From contig CM073546.1 in the NCBI GenBank assembly GCA_037074615.1, positions 14,253,501-14,317,500 on the forward strand: DNA of 64,000 nucleotides, written 5' to 3'. Position numbers and translations under genes: made by a program. Shown piece by piece: positions 26,155 to 37,505 of this stretch (position 1 is the stretch's first letter; each line of letters opens with the position of its first letter). Below the pieces are notes generated by a model. That model worked only from the letters and a program-made list of their open reading frames with translations. It made no database searches and had not been told where the DNA came from. Source of the DNA: Leucaena leucocephala (Eukaryota; Streptophyta; Magnoliopsida; Fabales; Fabaceae).

Positions 26155-26272
26155 AGCATGCTCAGATATGAGAGGAGAACATAAGTTGTTATTATAGCAC
26201 GTAATAGTTGTTAATATGAGTGGTTGAATTGTTAATAATATGTATCTAGTGCAAGTTGTCATTATTGATTGC
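26155..26272 (+). repeat. Second internal direct copy of the inner TIR segment
   Basis: It has the same word order as 25060-25172 and the left TIR: 'cagatatgagaggagaacat', 'tagttgttaatatgagtgg', 'gttgttaataatatg' and 'ctagtgcaagttgtcatta'. Together with the left TIR it makes three direct copies, plus one inverted copy in the right TIR. Confidence 0.65.
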
Positions 26273-27524
26273 CATATCATTTGGAAAGCATCTATTATGT
26301 TATGTTCATATGTGAGACAATTTGAAAATAATGGATAAGGTCAAACATTGTTGGTGGTCGAGTGAGAAAAATGATTACGCCTCAATTTGATAACAACAGA
26401 CTTATCACTGTGGAATAATTTTTTTTGTAACCTTCATCAAGCTCTACCTTTTGAATAATAGAGTGGATCTTGATACAAATGACTGTGTATATTATACTTA
26501 TTTTACGTTTGCTTCTCATTGTTGTTGTAATTGTAAAGTGCATATATATGAAATTATATTATCACCAGAATATTGTTGGAAAGTCTTGTGCCAAAGTTAT
26601 TATTTTACATAATAGAGTTGTCATTTGTTATTGGTGGAGTTGTTATTTTCATACACACAATATGTTCTTTCTAGTTCAGTATAGGTATTGTGCTTGCGTC
26701 CCCAGTTCATTTTTTGTCTGTTAAATTCTATGAAGAATTATGAATATGCTGTTATTTAGAAGTGGTGGAGTTGTTATTTTTCCTGTTGTTGGTTTAGTTT
26801 TTTCCAATGGGTGGAATTTTTATTCCTTCAATATGGAGTTGTTATTTTCAAGTGATCGATTTGTAATTATTCCCCCACAATCAGGTTTTGTTATGTTCAT
26901 TTCAGGAGTTAGTATAGCATGCAGTCCACATTTGTTATTGGTGGAGTTAGATTCATGTGACTCCCGAAATGCTTGGAAGAATTACCTATATTGTTATTTC
27001 TTTACTATAGACTTGTTATTAATTAGTGGTGTAATTGTTATTATTTTACAAACCTATTTTTATTTCTTATGTTTTAGTTGTCAAATTTCTTGCATACCTA
27101 AGCAATGAAACAGCATACCACACCACACCATTGAACATGATAAAATTATTTTATTCACATTACAATTTTATATTTTCATTAATAAGGCAGGAGCCTTAAT
27201 AGCAGTTGCATTCAACAATCTATAAATTATTTTCAGTGTTATTTCCAGTTTCAATTGTCACCACTCTTGTAAGTTCACTGATTGTTGCAACATCTATAAG
27301 TTCATGATCTTCGACATACAAATGCTATGAGGGTTATAGATGAATTTATAAAGTCTAAAACAACAGGTAATGTAATAGTCAGTATACAAAAAAAATATAT
27401 AATTTAATCAGCATTTGAAGCAAAATATTTGTCATTATAATTTTGAATATGTTCAATCATCTAGAAAATAACTTGAATAAAATACTAAAGTTCGTAAGAT
27501 AGATTGCTTATTTCTATGGAAATC

Positions 27525-28112
27525 AAAGCTAGTTCAAAAACAAGAATAGCTGTTGTTTTATAGATCCAAAGTATTAACAATTCAATTACTCATATTAACA
27601 ACTATTGAATACTATAATAACAACTAATGTCTCCTCCCATATCAGAACATGCTCTATCATTCATATTTTACAGCAACCAGAGTGAGTATCTGAATTCTTC
27701 TTCCCTTCATGTATGTTTCTTCGGGGATGTCTCTAGCTTCAAGACCAAATGGGTCCTCATTCTGGGTCAATGTTAAAGAAGAACAATTTAGAAAAATAAC
27801 TATGCAGCTTGTTCGAAATTAAGGCGAAAAAGAAGGACACGAGGAGGTGATAAGTGCGAAGAGAACAGAAGACAAAAGTAGTAAGGAGAATAGCGTCGAT
27901 GATGAGAAGTGGTGACTCCTTCTTTCTCTCTTCCCAGCATCAAAGGTAATCTGATTAAGGGAATATGAGCAAGGGATAGTTATATTTTTTAATTATTGAA
28001 AAAAAATCATCTGAAATCTCATGGGACTTGATATTAATTATGACATTTATTGAGATTTTTTTTATATTGATTCCTTACACGGGATTTAGATATCATTTTC
28101 TCTCTCTTTTTT
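27525..28112 (-). repeat. Right terminal inverted repeat of the long-TIR element
   Basis: Inverted counterpart of 23399-23979. Its outermost bases are a CT/T run (about 28099-28112). The complement of its 39-codon frame lies at 27773-27657 and matches the left TIR frame in length. Confidence 0.85.
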
Positions 28113-28136
28113 TTATACAAGAACATGATATTTTTT
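28113..28136 (+). repeat. Right flanking direct repeat of the long-TIR element
   Basis: It reads TTATACAAG followed by AACATGATATTTTTT, the same as the left flank at 23371-23398 except for the small indel. Confidence 0.8.
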
Positions 28137-28529
28137 AAATATGCAAAATTTTATCCTTGGATTAGCAATAGGCGAACTTCTTGAGCCCAACATTCCTTCT
28201 TCCATTTCTTTTTCCCCCCTCTTTTCTTCATTCCAATTTAATATTTTTTATTTGTTTCATCTAATTCTAGTTTATCAATATCAACGCAACGTTAAAAATA
28301 TAAAATTATATGTATCAATAAATTAAAATCTTTTGCGAGTTTGTTGTATGGTTTTATGATTGTTGTTTTTTTTTTGTTAGGTTTTTTTGTCTTAGCTTGT
28401 ACTATTAGGATTTTTCTATTGTTTTGTTTTGACTTCACCTATTAGCGTGTGTATTGCCTATTTTTTTACATTAATAAAATTAATTTTTTTTTGCTAAAAT
28501 AAAATCAATTAAAATCTTAGCACAACAAA

Positions 28530-28735
28530 AATTAAATTTAATTCTAAATATAAGATGTTAATCTATTTTATATATAATATTTATTATTTTTTTAAAATAA
28601 TTATATAACTGATATATAATTTAGTATTATATATGAATATTTAAAAAATATATTATATTTATTATAATTTATTTATTTAATTTTATAAATTTGTATAAAT
28701 TAATTAATTATATTTTATATTAAATATTAGAAGAA
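28530..28735. mobile_element. AT-rich MITE, family B copy
   Basis: The copy starts around 'taaatataagatgttaatct' and ends 'attttatattaaatattag'. The same order of words ('ttatatataatatttatta', 'gatatataattta.tatta', 'tatatttattataattta', 'aaattaattaatta', 'tttatatta') recurs at about 37300-37505, 48465-48695, 49050-49315, 49795-50020, 51640-51775, 29030-29222 and 62815-63032. Ends of the type ATATAAAATTT.. and ..ATTTTATAT are roughly inverted. It is non-coding. Confidence 0.5.
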
Positions 28736-28774
28736 GTAATTTGTATCATTCACAGATTAAAAAAAAGCGCAACT

Positions 28775-28905
28775 CTTATCAAGGCCTTGTGGCCTAATAA
28801 CATCAAGTTCTCCCAAAAAAAAATTTACTTGTAAGGTGTGAGTTCAAATATTTATTAATATAATGAATACGTAAATTATGAAAAAAAATAAAAATTAAAC
28901 AGAGT
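28775..28905 (+). mobile_element. tRNA-like SINE fragment, second type
   Basis: 'tggcctaataacatcaag' resembles a pol III box A and 'ggtgtgagttcaaat' a box B, about 45 bp apart. They are followed by AT-rich text and an A-rich tail near 28880. Its sequence differs from the SINE at 44801. No clean target duplication was found. Confidence 0.4.
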
Positions 28906-29766
28906 AAACTCTTTCTCAAAGAAATAGTTTCACATAATTTATTAATGGGTGTATATTAAACTAATAAAGGTTAATTGTGGCAACACAAAGCTCTCCCAAC
29001 ATGGACGGATGAGAACTTAGTCTCCCTAAAATTATAATTTTACTTTTAAAATATCTCTATATAATTTTATATATTATAAAATTTTAACAAAGATAACTAG
29101 TTTAAATATACATAATTAAAGAGGATATTTTAAAAAAATAACACATAATTATTATAAATAATTAATTTAATTAATTTTTTTAATTTATCTAAATTAATTA
29201 AATAAATTTTATATTAAAGAACGAATATTATGTTTTTAAACAGATGACCTCTTTTTATCTAATATAAGTTCACATACTGATATCAAATAGTTATAAGAAA
29301 AATCTATTATTTCTTATCAGAACCTATACACCTTTCATATCATTTGATACAAAGATGTATTTTTTACCAAATTTTATTAGAATTACACTGACCTGAAAAA
29401 GTGATTTTAGGTAACCAAAGTATGAAAGAGCCCGGAGAAACTTTCCACATCTTCCTTACAGTTACCTCAATGTTTTCCTTACAACTCCTTCATATATTTA
29501 ACTCACTCCATTATTTAAAATGATTATTTGTAATTAATTTGTAGAGAATTTGCTACATTTTTAAAAAAATATACATACCATTTAATTACCAAAATTTTAT
29601 ACGTGGGGATAAAAATTCTCCAATAAGTAGGGATATTATAAAATAAACAATTAATATATAGGAAGAAAGAGGCAAATAAGAAATTAAACCTTATATTTTT
29701 ACATATGATCAAATCAAAATTCTTAAATGGGCCATATTAACAGAAGTAACTAAAATGATTTTTGGG

Positions 29767-30145
29767 TTAATACTTTAGTTGCTCTTTACAATTTAATTAA
29801 ATATTTGATTTAGGTCTTATAATTTTTATTCTCTATAATTTTATAAAAATTTGGTCTAAGCTTAAATGCATTAACTTTTAGTTGATGTCATTAAATATAC
29901 GTAGCAAAATCAAAATTCATTAAAAATATAGAAAATAAATCTAAAACTCAAAAACATATATTGACCAAACAAATTTTAATTTTTGTTTCTATATTTTTAA
30001 TAATTTTTTTATTTTAATCCATATACTTAATGATGTTAATTCAAATTAAATTATTATAAAATTATAGAGACTAAAATTATAATTTAAGAATATAGGAACT
30101 AAATCTAAAATTAGATTAAATTGTAAAGAGTAGTATTACTATTAA
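29767..30145. mobile_element. Foldback MITE, relative of 11011-11344
   Basis: The left end TTAATACTTTAGTTGCTCTT pairs with the right end, whose reverse complement begins TTAATAGTAATACTACTCTT. Pairing continues inward through 'tacaattta' and 'gatttag', so the element folds back on itself. It is non-coding. Confidence 0.55.
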
Positions 30146-30340
30146 CTTATTATTTTTGTTTTAATTTTTAAAACAAACTACATGAAGGTACTTAAGAATT
30201 AAAAGACATGCATTAAATGGGACATTTTAGGTAGGTACTGGGTTAATGGCCATCTGTACAAGAATGGCAGATAACCGCATTATTAGGTGTTTTTTTTATT
30301 TAGGGCAATTCGTTACTACAATGTTTCGATAATTTATGTG

Positions 30341-30969
30341 CTCCCTCCTTTTAAAATATTTATTATTTTTTTATTTTGTTTCAAAATAATTATTTTCATA
30401 TTTTAATAAAGCATTAAGTACTTATTGTAATTTAGTTTTCCTTTTATTGATACTTTAAAGAAGAGAATCCAAACGGATAAAAAAATTGAGGGTATACATG
30501 TAAAATAATTGTTTGACATGTCCATAATTATTTTGAAGGGATTATTATATCATATACTATAACAATTTCCTATACAAATAATTTTGTGGTGCTAATTATT
30601 TAACAAAAATATGGAACAAATCGTAATTACCGAAAAATGAAAAATCTCATAAACTTTTGTGAGGTAAGATCGGCAAACTTTCTTGCCTTACAATAGTTTT
30701 TGTTCCTGCATGGGGTGTAATACAGTTTAGATCCTTCAATCTAATGATTTTGGTTATCTTTTAATTTAAATAATATTTAAAAAAATGTACGTGGAATATT
30801 TTTTGATTTTACTACTATTTTCTAACTTTTTTAATTTTTATGCGGTTAATAAAATTAAAGATTGTTTTAGTTTCTTATAAAAAGTTTGGAAATGATTTAT
30901 AAATAAAATCATCAAATCATAGGGAATAAGATGTTTTAAAAACATCTTATAAATTGAAACCGAGGAGTA
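30341..30969. mobile_element. Possible Stowaway-like MITE or nested pair
   Basis: The left end CTCCCTCCTTTTAAAATATT and the right end, in reverse complement TACTCCTCGGTTTCAATTTA, resemble Stowaway termini (CTCCCTCCGTTTCAAA). The 630-bp length is long for Stowaway, and the ends could belong to two elements. Confidence 0.3.
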
Positions 30970-31435
30970 TTTTTTATGATAAACAAGGGAGAAAGTGAAA
31001 TTCAACTATTATTAAGGACAAATGTGACAAAAAAAAACTTTGCTAGAAATTGGATTAGTTTTTTCATGTATGTATATGGGAGATAGATGTTGATGCTTAT
31101 AATCTCTTTTATTCTCTTTATAAATCTCTTTTATAAAATAAATTAATAGCTCTTATTATAAGTAGTTATTCATTGACTTTTTTTCAACCTTATCCATATT
31201 TAAAGTCACTAGTTATGAGATAGAATGTAATAAGGTTGTGAATTTTGTTCATTTAAGTAAGACTAAAATTGAGTATTTATTTTATTTTTAGATAAAGTTA
31301 AAAATTTATCCATCTTTTATTAGTTCTTATAAGATGATTAGATATGTCTTATAATAAAAATTAGAAGAAACAAGTATTCTAAAGGAAAAGTCTTCCTCAG
31401 ATATTATTTATAGGGTAGAGAGAATAATTTTATTA

Positions 31436-31640
31436 GTCCTATTTATAAGTCACATCATTAAATTTTTAATATGAATATAAAATTTTACTCTTTATTTATT
31501 ATTTTATTGACTTTATTTTTATAGTGTATAATGTATATTAAATAGAAATAAAGTTATAAAGTTGTTAAATTTTAAAATAGAGTTAATAAAATTTAATATT
31601 TTTTTTACTCCATGTAAAATAATTTATAAATAGAATAAGG
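31436..31640. mobile_element. AT-rich MITE, family A copy
   Basis: The left end CCTATTTATAAGTCACATC and the right end AATTTATAAATAGAATAAGG are imperfect inverted repeats. The core 'atcattaaattttt', 'tttattattttattgacttt', 'gtgtataatgtatattaaat' and 'gttgttaaatttta' recurs at about 31855-32025 (partial), 38710-38912, 40000-40316 (inverted), 54880-55575 (interrupted) and 62548-62736. It is non-coding. Confidence 0.6.
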
Positions 31641-33130
31641 ATAATAATATTTGTACATTAAAAGATATTAGAAAAAGAAAAGAGAAGATAAATTATGTGA
31701 GTTGGGGCATCATGATGAAAACATAAATGAGGAGAGGGGTGCTAAATTTTATGGTTCACCTTAAATGCTTTATTTCTGTCCAATATTTTTTTAATTAAGA
31801 TAGAAAAAATTAATTATAATTATAAATTAATTTATTAAATATTTTATATAACTGTATAATTTTATTCTTAATTTATTATTGTATTAACTTGGTATTGTTG
31901 GGGTAAAATGTATATTAAATAAAGGAAGTGTTGAAAAGTTGTTAGATTTTAAGAATAAGTTAATAATTTTTAAAAATTTTCTTAATTTCTATAAATTATA
32001 TTGGGAAAAAACTTGAAAATAGGATAAGAAGAGTGTTTAAGAAAAGCATGGAACTCCAAAAAGAGGCTTTTTATTGCTTTTCTTTTTATTTATTTTTTTC
32101 CTTTGAGTAAATGTAGTATTTATAAGCATTCAATAGCATTATTTAATGATTACCAAAGAAAGAAGAAGAGCATTTAGTTTCTAACATAAATGTTTTCCAA
32201 CCACATTAATTAACTCCTCTTCCTATTTCGTCTTTCCTTCTCCTTTAGTTTATATTCAATTAATCTCAATTAAAAATTAATAAAAATATATTATGTCTCG
32301 TTTTTTTTAATTGAATAAATCAAAATTTGATTAATTTATCTTTTTTTAAGGTATAGTTAAAATCTATACGAATGTATAAATTTCAATTAAAAAAATATAT
32401 TTTGTAAATTTTTTTTTGCCGGTAATTTTATAATTGATAAACATTGAGTTAAGATTCATGCCTTGATGTTGATAATCTCAAGTGAGCTGGCTTTTTGGAG
32501 AATTAAATGACGCATTTAAAACTTGATGTGCCCTTTTTAATTACACACACCAAATACATGGGATACAATTTATTATTTTGTATATAAAGGGAAAAATGTA
32601 TTTTTGGCAAATAAAAAGGAAAAATGTATTATTAACTATCTGTATTAAGTTAACTGCGTCTATATACTCTGTTACTCCCATTATTACCTCATATATATAA
32701 ACAATAAATAAGGCAAGACACACATATTATTCTTAAGAAATGGTTGTGATTAAAAAAAAAATTGTCTTTCCTATATATTATTTTACCTAAAGAACTTAAT
32801 TTATATAAACTTTTTTTTATAAAAAATTATTTCAGAAGTTAAAAAGAATTAATAATACTATTACTATGAAAAAGTTCACTACTAACATTATAAAAAAACA
32901 GTGCACTAAATTATTATTATTATTATTATAAAAAAAGAGCTATTATTATTATTAGTATTATTGTCGGCCTGAGACTACTGAAACAATTTTTGAAACTGTA
33001 ATTTATTCATTGAAACTTCCATAACGTCGTGCTTCCACACGGCCCAAACTCCAATCCAATCTTCAATTAATCGTCCCCCAGGGTTGAGAGATAAGACCAT
33101 TCGTAACTTAATGCCCTCATTCATTTGGAT

Positions 33131-33319
33131 ACTAACATTAGCGATGATTCGAATAATAAAAAATTTAATATTATTTAAATAAAATTTTAAATCTAAATCT
33201 TAACATATATAAAAAAAATTTATTAAAAAATTCACCCATCATAACTAAATATATAATATGGATCAGATCTAGATATAATAAGAATAAAACTCTTATAAAT
33301 TAGATAGATAAAAAAAAGT
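33131..33319 (+). mobile_element. Degenerate SINE copy
   Basis: It aligns over its length with the SINE at 44801-44989, starting ACTAAC and sharing 'aaattcacccatcataac.aa', 'atggatcagatctagatata' and 'gatagataaaaaa' at the tail. It is heavily mutated towards A/T, and no target duplication is visible. Confidence 0.6.
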
Positions 33320-33926
33320 AATAAATATTCAATCCAGCCTAATAAAATCATTTTAATGGGTAACTTATGTTAGTTTTTCTCCAAAATCAATAAATCTACC
33401 AAAATTTTGAGATTCCGTGTATTTATTAGTGACATTTAATGACATTGATTAGAACATAAATTCAAGAAAAACGAATCCACTTTGTGATAAGATTGGAACG
33501 AAACTAATCTCCAAGTTTAAAGTGGCTTAAAGATACATTTGACTAAATAAAAAAAAATTGAAACAATATTTTTTCATGTTATATTTACAAGTGATTTAGA
33601 CTGTTTAAATTTTTATTTTTATATTTTAATGAATATTTTTATGGTTATAATTCTTTATTCTGTTTCTTTATATTTTGGGGGGAAATGTATTGGAAACTAA
33701 AAATAAAATAAAATAAAAATTGTTTAAATTAAAAGTTATTATACATTAAAAAGTGGTACTAGAAGATAAGATTTTTCGCAAATTTGAAAGGAGTTAAGAA
33801 AAAGTGTTTCGATTGAAAATGATGCAATTATGGTAATAATATCTCTCAACTATCCCTTTGCCTTTAATGCTGCCATAACTTGCAAGCCCTGCTTTTCTTG
33901 ATTTCCCTTCACCTCCTCCACTACCC

Positions 33927-33949
33927 ATTAATTAATTAATTAATTAATT
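33927..33949. repeat. (TTAA)n microsatellite
   Basis: About six TTAA units. Confidence 0.9.
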
Positions 33950-33959
33950 GCACCCACAT

Positions 33960-35220
33960 TTAATGAACAATTATTTCAAAATCTAATTGGGAGACTTGTT
34001 GTAATCCAAATTAAAGTACTATGAGAAGATGGAGCTTACTATATCCTCCCTCCAATCTTTTTTTATAAAATATAAATATTTTTATAGTTTAAAAGATTTG
34101 TTAAAATTAATTAAAAATAATAAATATGTAAAAAATATACTCTTTTTTTAAATAAAACATGCCTTTATTTATTAGAGGGTAAGTGAGAAAGGGAAATAGT
34201 GTGAAAAAAGATGAAAGATAATATGTGAGAAAAAGATAATGAATTTAATTAGAGATAAAATTAGTAAAAGTATATTTAATATTCAGACAACTTCAAATTA
34301 AATGTTATATTGTTTATAATAAGCAAGCTAAGATAAAATTCTTCTCATATACTTATTTTATAAATAGTAAAATCAGGATTGAGAAACTAAATCAAAACTT
34401 CAAATCGTGAATCCAAACAAGCACTCAAAAATCTATATCCTATAAAAAAGAAGACGGCAGGGGGTATTATGCATCAATTATAATCTTTCAAGTATAACCT
34501 TTAAATCGGTAGCCTTGGAAAATGTAATTAATAGTGAATATAATAAAACCATCTATTTCCTACTAAAAGTATCTTAAAATAAGATGATAGGGAATGCATG
34601 ATAGAAGTTCCAACATAAAATTGGGGAGCATTTGTGAAGAAAAAAATGTTAAGTTTGGGAAACATTTAAGAAGAATAATCATTTTTCTTTTCTTTTTTAT
34701 ATAACGGAAAGTAAGGAGTATGTAGTTTACCTATAATAAAACTTAATGGTATTTGACAACAATACTTCTAATTATTGTTATTATGTACACTCTGCAACTT
34801 GTTATTAGTTTGGTTCTGAATATGATTAATAAATGTAAAAAGAAAATTTTTAAAAGGGAAATTTAATCTTTTTTATCAATTTAAGACATTTTTAAAATCT
34901 TAACTATTATTTTTTATATATAATTTATTTTTAATTATATATAAAATGAGGACATTTATATATTATATATACTTAAAAAAACTATATCTATTAAAAAAAA
35001 TTGAGTCTTTAAATATCCAAATATGGTATGACAATTAATTTTATAATATATAATTGTTCAATAATTTTCTATTGTTTTAAAATGGGAAAAGTCCATGTAA
35101 AATGCGAGTACTTACTTGCATAAAGTTTACGGTAATTCATGAATGATTAATAGTACATGTCATTCTGCCAACTCCCCGTAATAAAAGAGTTAATAGATTC
35201 AATTGTATCTATCTTTTATT
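33960..35220. other. AT-rich intergenic DNA upstream of the CFL1-like gene
   Basis: No gene is visible. One CCTCCCTCC word at about 34040 could be a lone MITE end. The rest is unstructured A/T-rich sequence. Confidence 0.5.
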
Positions 35221-35241
35221 TTAAATAAATAACGGACTCCG

Positions 35242-35250
35242 TATATATAT
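35242..35250 (+). promoter_or_regulatory. Candidate TATA box of the CFL1-like gene
   Basis: TATATATAT lies about 125 bp upstream of the ATG at 35375. A pyrimidine-rich leader (CT tracts at about 35298-35332) lies between them, as in many highly expressed plant genes. Confidence 0.6.
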
Positions 35251-35374
35251 CCCGGTCCCCTGCATATGAACGCCACAATCACTTCTATTCATGTTTATCT
35301 CTCTCCCCTTTCCTCCCTCCCTCCCTCTCAGAAAGCGCCGAGAAGAAAACGAAGAAGCTCTGTCAAACGTATTA

Positions 35375-37030
35375 ATGGCTGCCGACGTGAGCTCTCTGCT
35401 TCGGAGCCTGGGAGGTGGAGGCTGCAAGGACGACCAGCACCGGACGGCGGTGAATGATTCGCCCGGCGAGAAGCCGTTGGCTCTGATTACTCGAGACCTG
35501 CTCGGCGGCTCCTCTAAGTGCCTCGTCGAATCTCAGGATTTGGATCTCGACCTGCCGGTTCCTATTGGATGGGAGAAACGCTTGGACCTTGAGGTGCTTT
35601 GCCAATCTATTTCTGTTCGTTTCCCGGGCAAATAAATTATTGCTGTTGGATAGCCTACCGGAATTTCTGGTTTATGGATACCGATAAATCCGCTGGTTAT
35701 TGTGTTAATTATCTCTCTGAATCTTCTTTTGTGAAATCTTAACGACTGAATTGTCTTTATCCCGAGTGGAATTTTCATTTCCTTTTTCATGTTCTTATGT
35801 TACATTCTCTGTTCTGCGTACAAATTTCTTCAGCCGGAGCGGTTTCTTCATCTCTTCTTCTGCAGATTTGTTAGTTTTGTTTTTCTCTATTTGTTGTTGA
35901 TGCTGGATTTAGAAGTTATGCGATTTGATTTTTTTGGCCTTCTGATTGGCTGCTGACAAACTGGAGTGAAAGAAGCATATATGAGTAAAAGTAAATTACT
36001 ACTATTTCTTTTTATTGATTTTAATCTCTCCCAGAAATACGTTAAGCTTTTGGCGTTTAAGGTAACAGCAAGCCTGCACTGCAATCAATCCGTTTTGTTT
36101 TTGGTACGTTGGCATTTATATCTTAGAAAACAGGGTCTTCATCTTTTGAAGTTTTACGCTTATATGGTATTCTTTCACAGCTTTCCAGATCTTTCCGTAC
36201 TTTTTGGTTCAATTTAAATTGATTTTCACTTCATTACTTGTGAGGTTTAATTTGTATACTTCTTAGCTCTACTTTTAGGCTAATTCAATTAGTCACTTTC
36301 TTGGGTTTCATACTCATATTGGTCAAGTTTTTCTATAATCAAGGCATGTGTTTATTATCAATGTTTTATATAGAAGAACCATTGTAATTTTGGGGCCTGA
36401 TACAGAGTTTTATAGATCACATGTATTCTCTGGCTATCTTTAATACTGCTTTGGATGAGTAGTAATGGGAATTTTGTTGACCTTTGTCCATGGTTGCAGT
36501 CAGGGAAAGTGTACATTCAGAGGTGTGAAACTTCAAGCTTACCTTCAATGTCTGAACAAAAACTGCAAATGAATCATGAGGGCACATCAACAGAGTTAAA
36601 GCTCAATTCACCATTGAAGGCACCTCTGAGCCTTTTTGATGAAACAAGCTTAGATTTGAAGCTTGTTTCATCCTCAACGCCATCAAGTAATAATTACCAA
36701 AGCGTGTGCACTCTTGACAAAGTGAAATCAGCACTTGAAAGAGCAGAGAAAGACCCAATCAAGAAGCGAAATTCGCTCTGGAAACCATGTTCAGCGCTGC
36801 TGTCATCACCATCGCCCTCGTCGTATTCATCTTCATCGTCTTCCATGAGAGAAACTCAGGAAGAAGAAAGTGAGGAGAAGTTGATGTCATCACCAGTGGC
36901 AGCTGGATGCCCTGGATGTTTGTCATACGTGCTGATAACGAAGAACAATCCCAAATGTCCAAGGTGTAAGACGGTTGTTCCTTTCCCATTGATGAAGAAA
37001 CCTAGGATTGACCTCAACATATCAATCTAA
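35375..37030 (+). CDS. CFL1: CURLY FLAG LEAF 1-like WW-motif / EAR repressor protein
   Basis: Two exons, 35375-35593 and 36500-37030, flank a 906-bp GT-AG intron at a codon boundary (DLE|SGKVY), giving 249 aa. The start MAADVSSLLRSL, the LITRDLLGG block (about 38-46), PIGWEKRLDLESGKVYIQRC (about 63-82) and the VCTLDKVKSALERAEK block (about 142-157) are the conserved parts of the family I recall as CFL1. Two repression-type motifs are seen, LDLKL (124-128) and DLNI near the C-terminus. Just before the latter is a CxxC-x12-CxxC pair (Cys210/213 and Cys226/229) that could bind zinc. By family knowledge CFL1 is nuclear, interacts with the HD-ZIP IV factor HDG1 and limits cuticle formation. Only the first Trp of a WW domain is present. 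The intron's 3' end reads in frame with exon 2, so an exon-2-only model starting at 36455 would be wrong. Confidence 0.8.
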
Positions 37031-37290
37031 GAGATTCAGGCTATTTAAAAATTGCATCTGGAAAAAGTTTTCTTTTGATTCTGTAAATGATAGATAAAAT
37101 TAATTAGCTAGGTCGTTGAAGGATAGGAGGATTATTTGATGAAAGATATGTTGGCCAGGTTTATGTATATTGCAAATGGATTGCTGTTTTATTAGCAAAG
37201 CTAATATATAGAATATTTTATACTTTCTCCATGTATAGTTTTCTTGTAATTTAGCAGGCTAACAACTTTGTTTTTATACTACTATTCTTT
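37031..37290 (+). other. Probable 3' untranslated region of the CFL1-like gene
   Basis: The first ~250 bp after the stop have mixed composition with T-rich words ('tttattagc', 'ttcttgtaattt') before the sequence turns into the AT-rich MITE at 37300. The extent is inferred. Confidence 0.35.
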
Positions 37291-37299
37291 CTTAATATA

Positions 37300-37505
37300 T
37301 TAAATTTAATTTTAAATATAAAAATTTAATTTATTTTATATATAATATTTATTATTTTTTAAATTAATGTATTCAATTTATAAATTGATATATAATCTAT
37401 TGATATATATAGATATTTTAGAGAGATTATACTATATTTATTATAATTAATTAATCAATTTTTTTAAATTAATTAATTAATTTTTATATTAAAAATTAAA
37501 TAGAG
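37300..37505. mobile_element. AT-rich MITE, family B copy
   Basis: It has the same word order as the copy at 28530-28735, with 'ttatatataatatttatta', 'gatatataatctattga', 'ctatatttattataatta' and 'ttttatattaaaaattaaa'. It lies just beyond the 3' end of the CFL1-like gene. Confidence 0.5.

Larger units (their letters stand above)
23399..28112. mobile_element. 4.7-kb long-TIR element, probable non-autonomous Mutator-like (Pack-MULE-type)
   Basis: Two terminal inverted repeats of about 580 bp, left 23399-23979 and right 27525-28112, align along their whole length at roughly 85% identity by eye. The inner limit is the shared word 'gaactagcttt'. The outer ends read AAATGACATCTAGGTCTCGTG and AAATGATATCTAAATCCCGTG, each preceded by a short G- or A-rich run. 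Such long inverted repeats around non-transposase DNA are characteristic of plant MULEs. The interior has no MuDR-type transposase frame. It contains a WD40-like fragment (24262-24362), two direct copies of the inner TIR segment (about 25060-25170 and 26155-26270) and a degenerate run built on 'gtggagttgttattttc' (about 26630-26950). The flanking duplication is about 25 bp instead of the 8-11 bp normal for MULEs, so the superfamily assignment is tentative. Confidence 0.7.

Noticed and set aside
26470..27108. Two longer open frames inside the long-TIR element as a possible transposase
   Set aside because: They are hydrophobic low-complexity translations of repeated 'gttgttattttc' text. No DDE-type or zinc-finger motifs of MULE transposases are visible.
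30655..30700. 'gtaagatcggcaa...ttgccttac' inverted words as a hairpin RNA
   Set aside because: The stem is under 10 bp with an internal bulge, not distinguishable from chance in a window of this size.
36455..36499. Upstream ATG giving a longer N-terminus for exon 2 of the CFL1-like gene
   Set aside because: These codons are the 3' end of the intron: TTGCAG precedes TCAGGGAAAGTG. The family needs the exon-1 sequence ending DLE joined to SGKVY.
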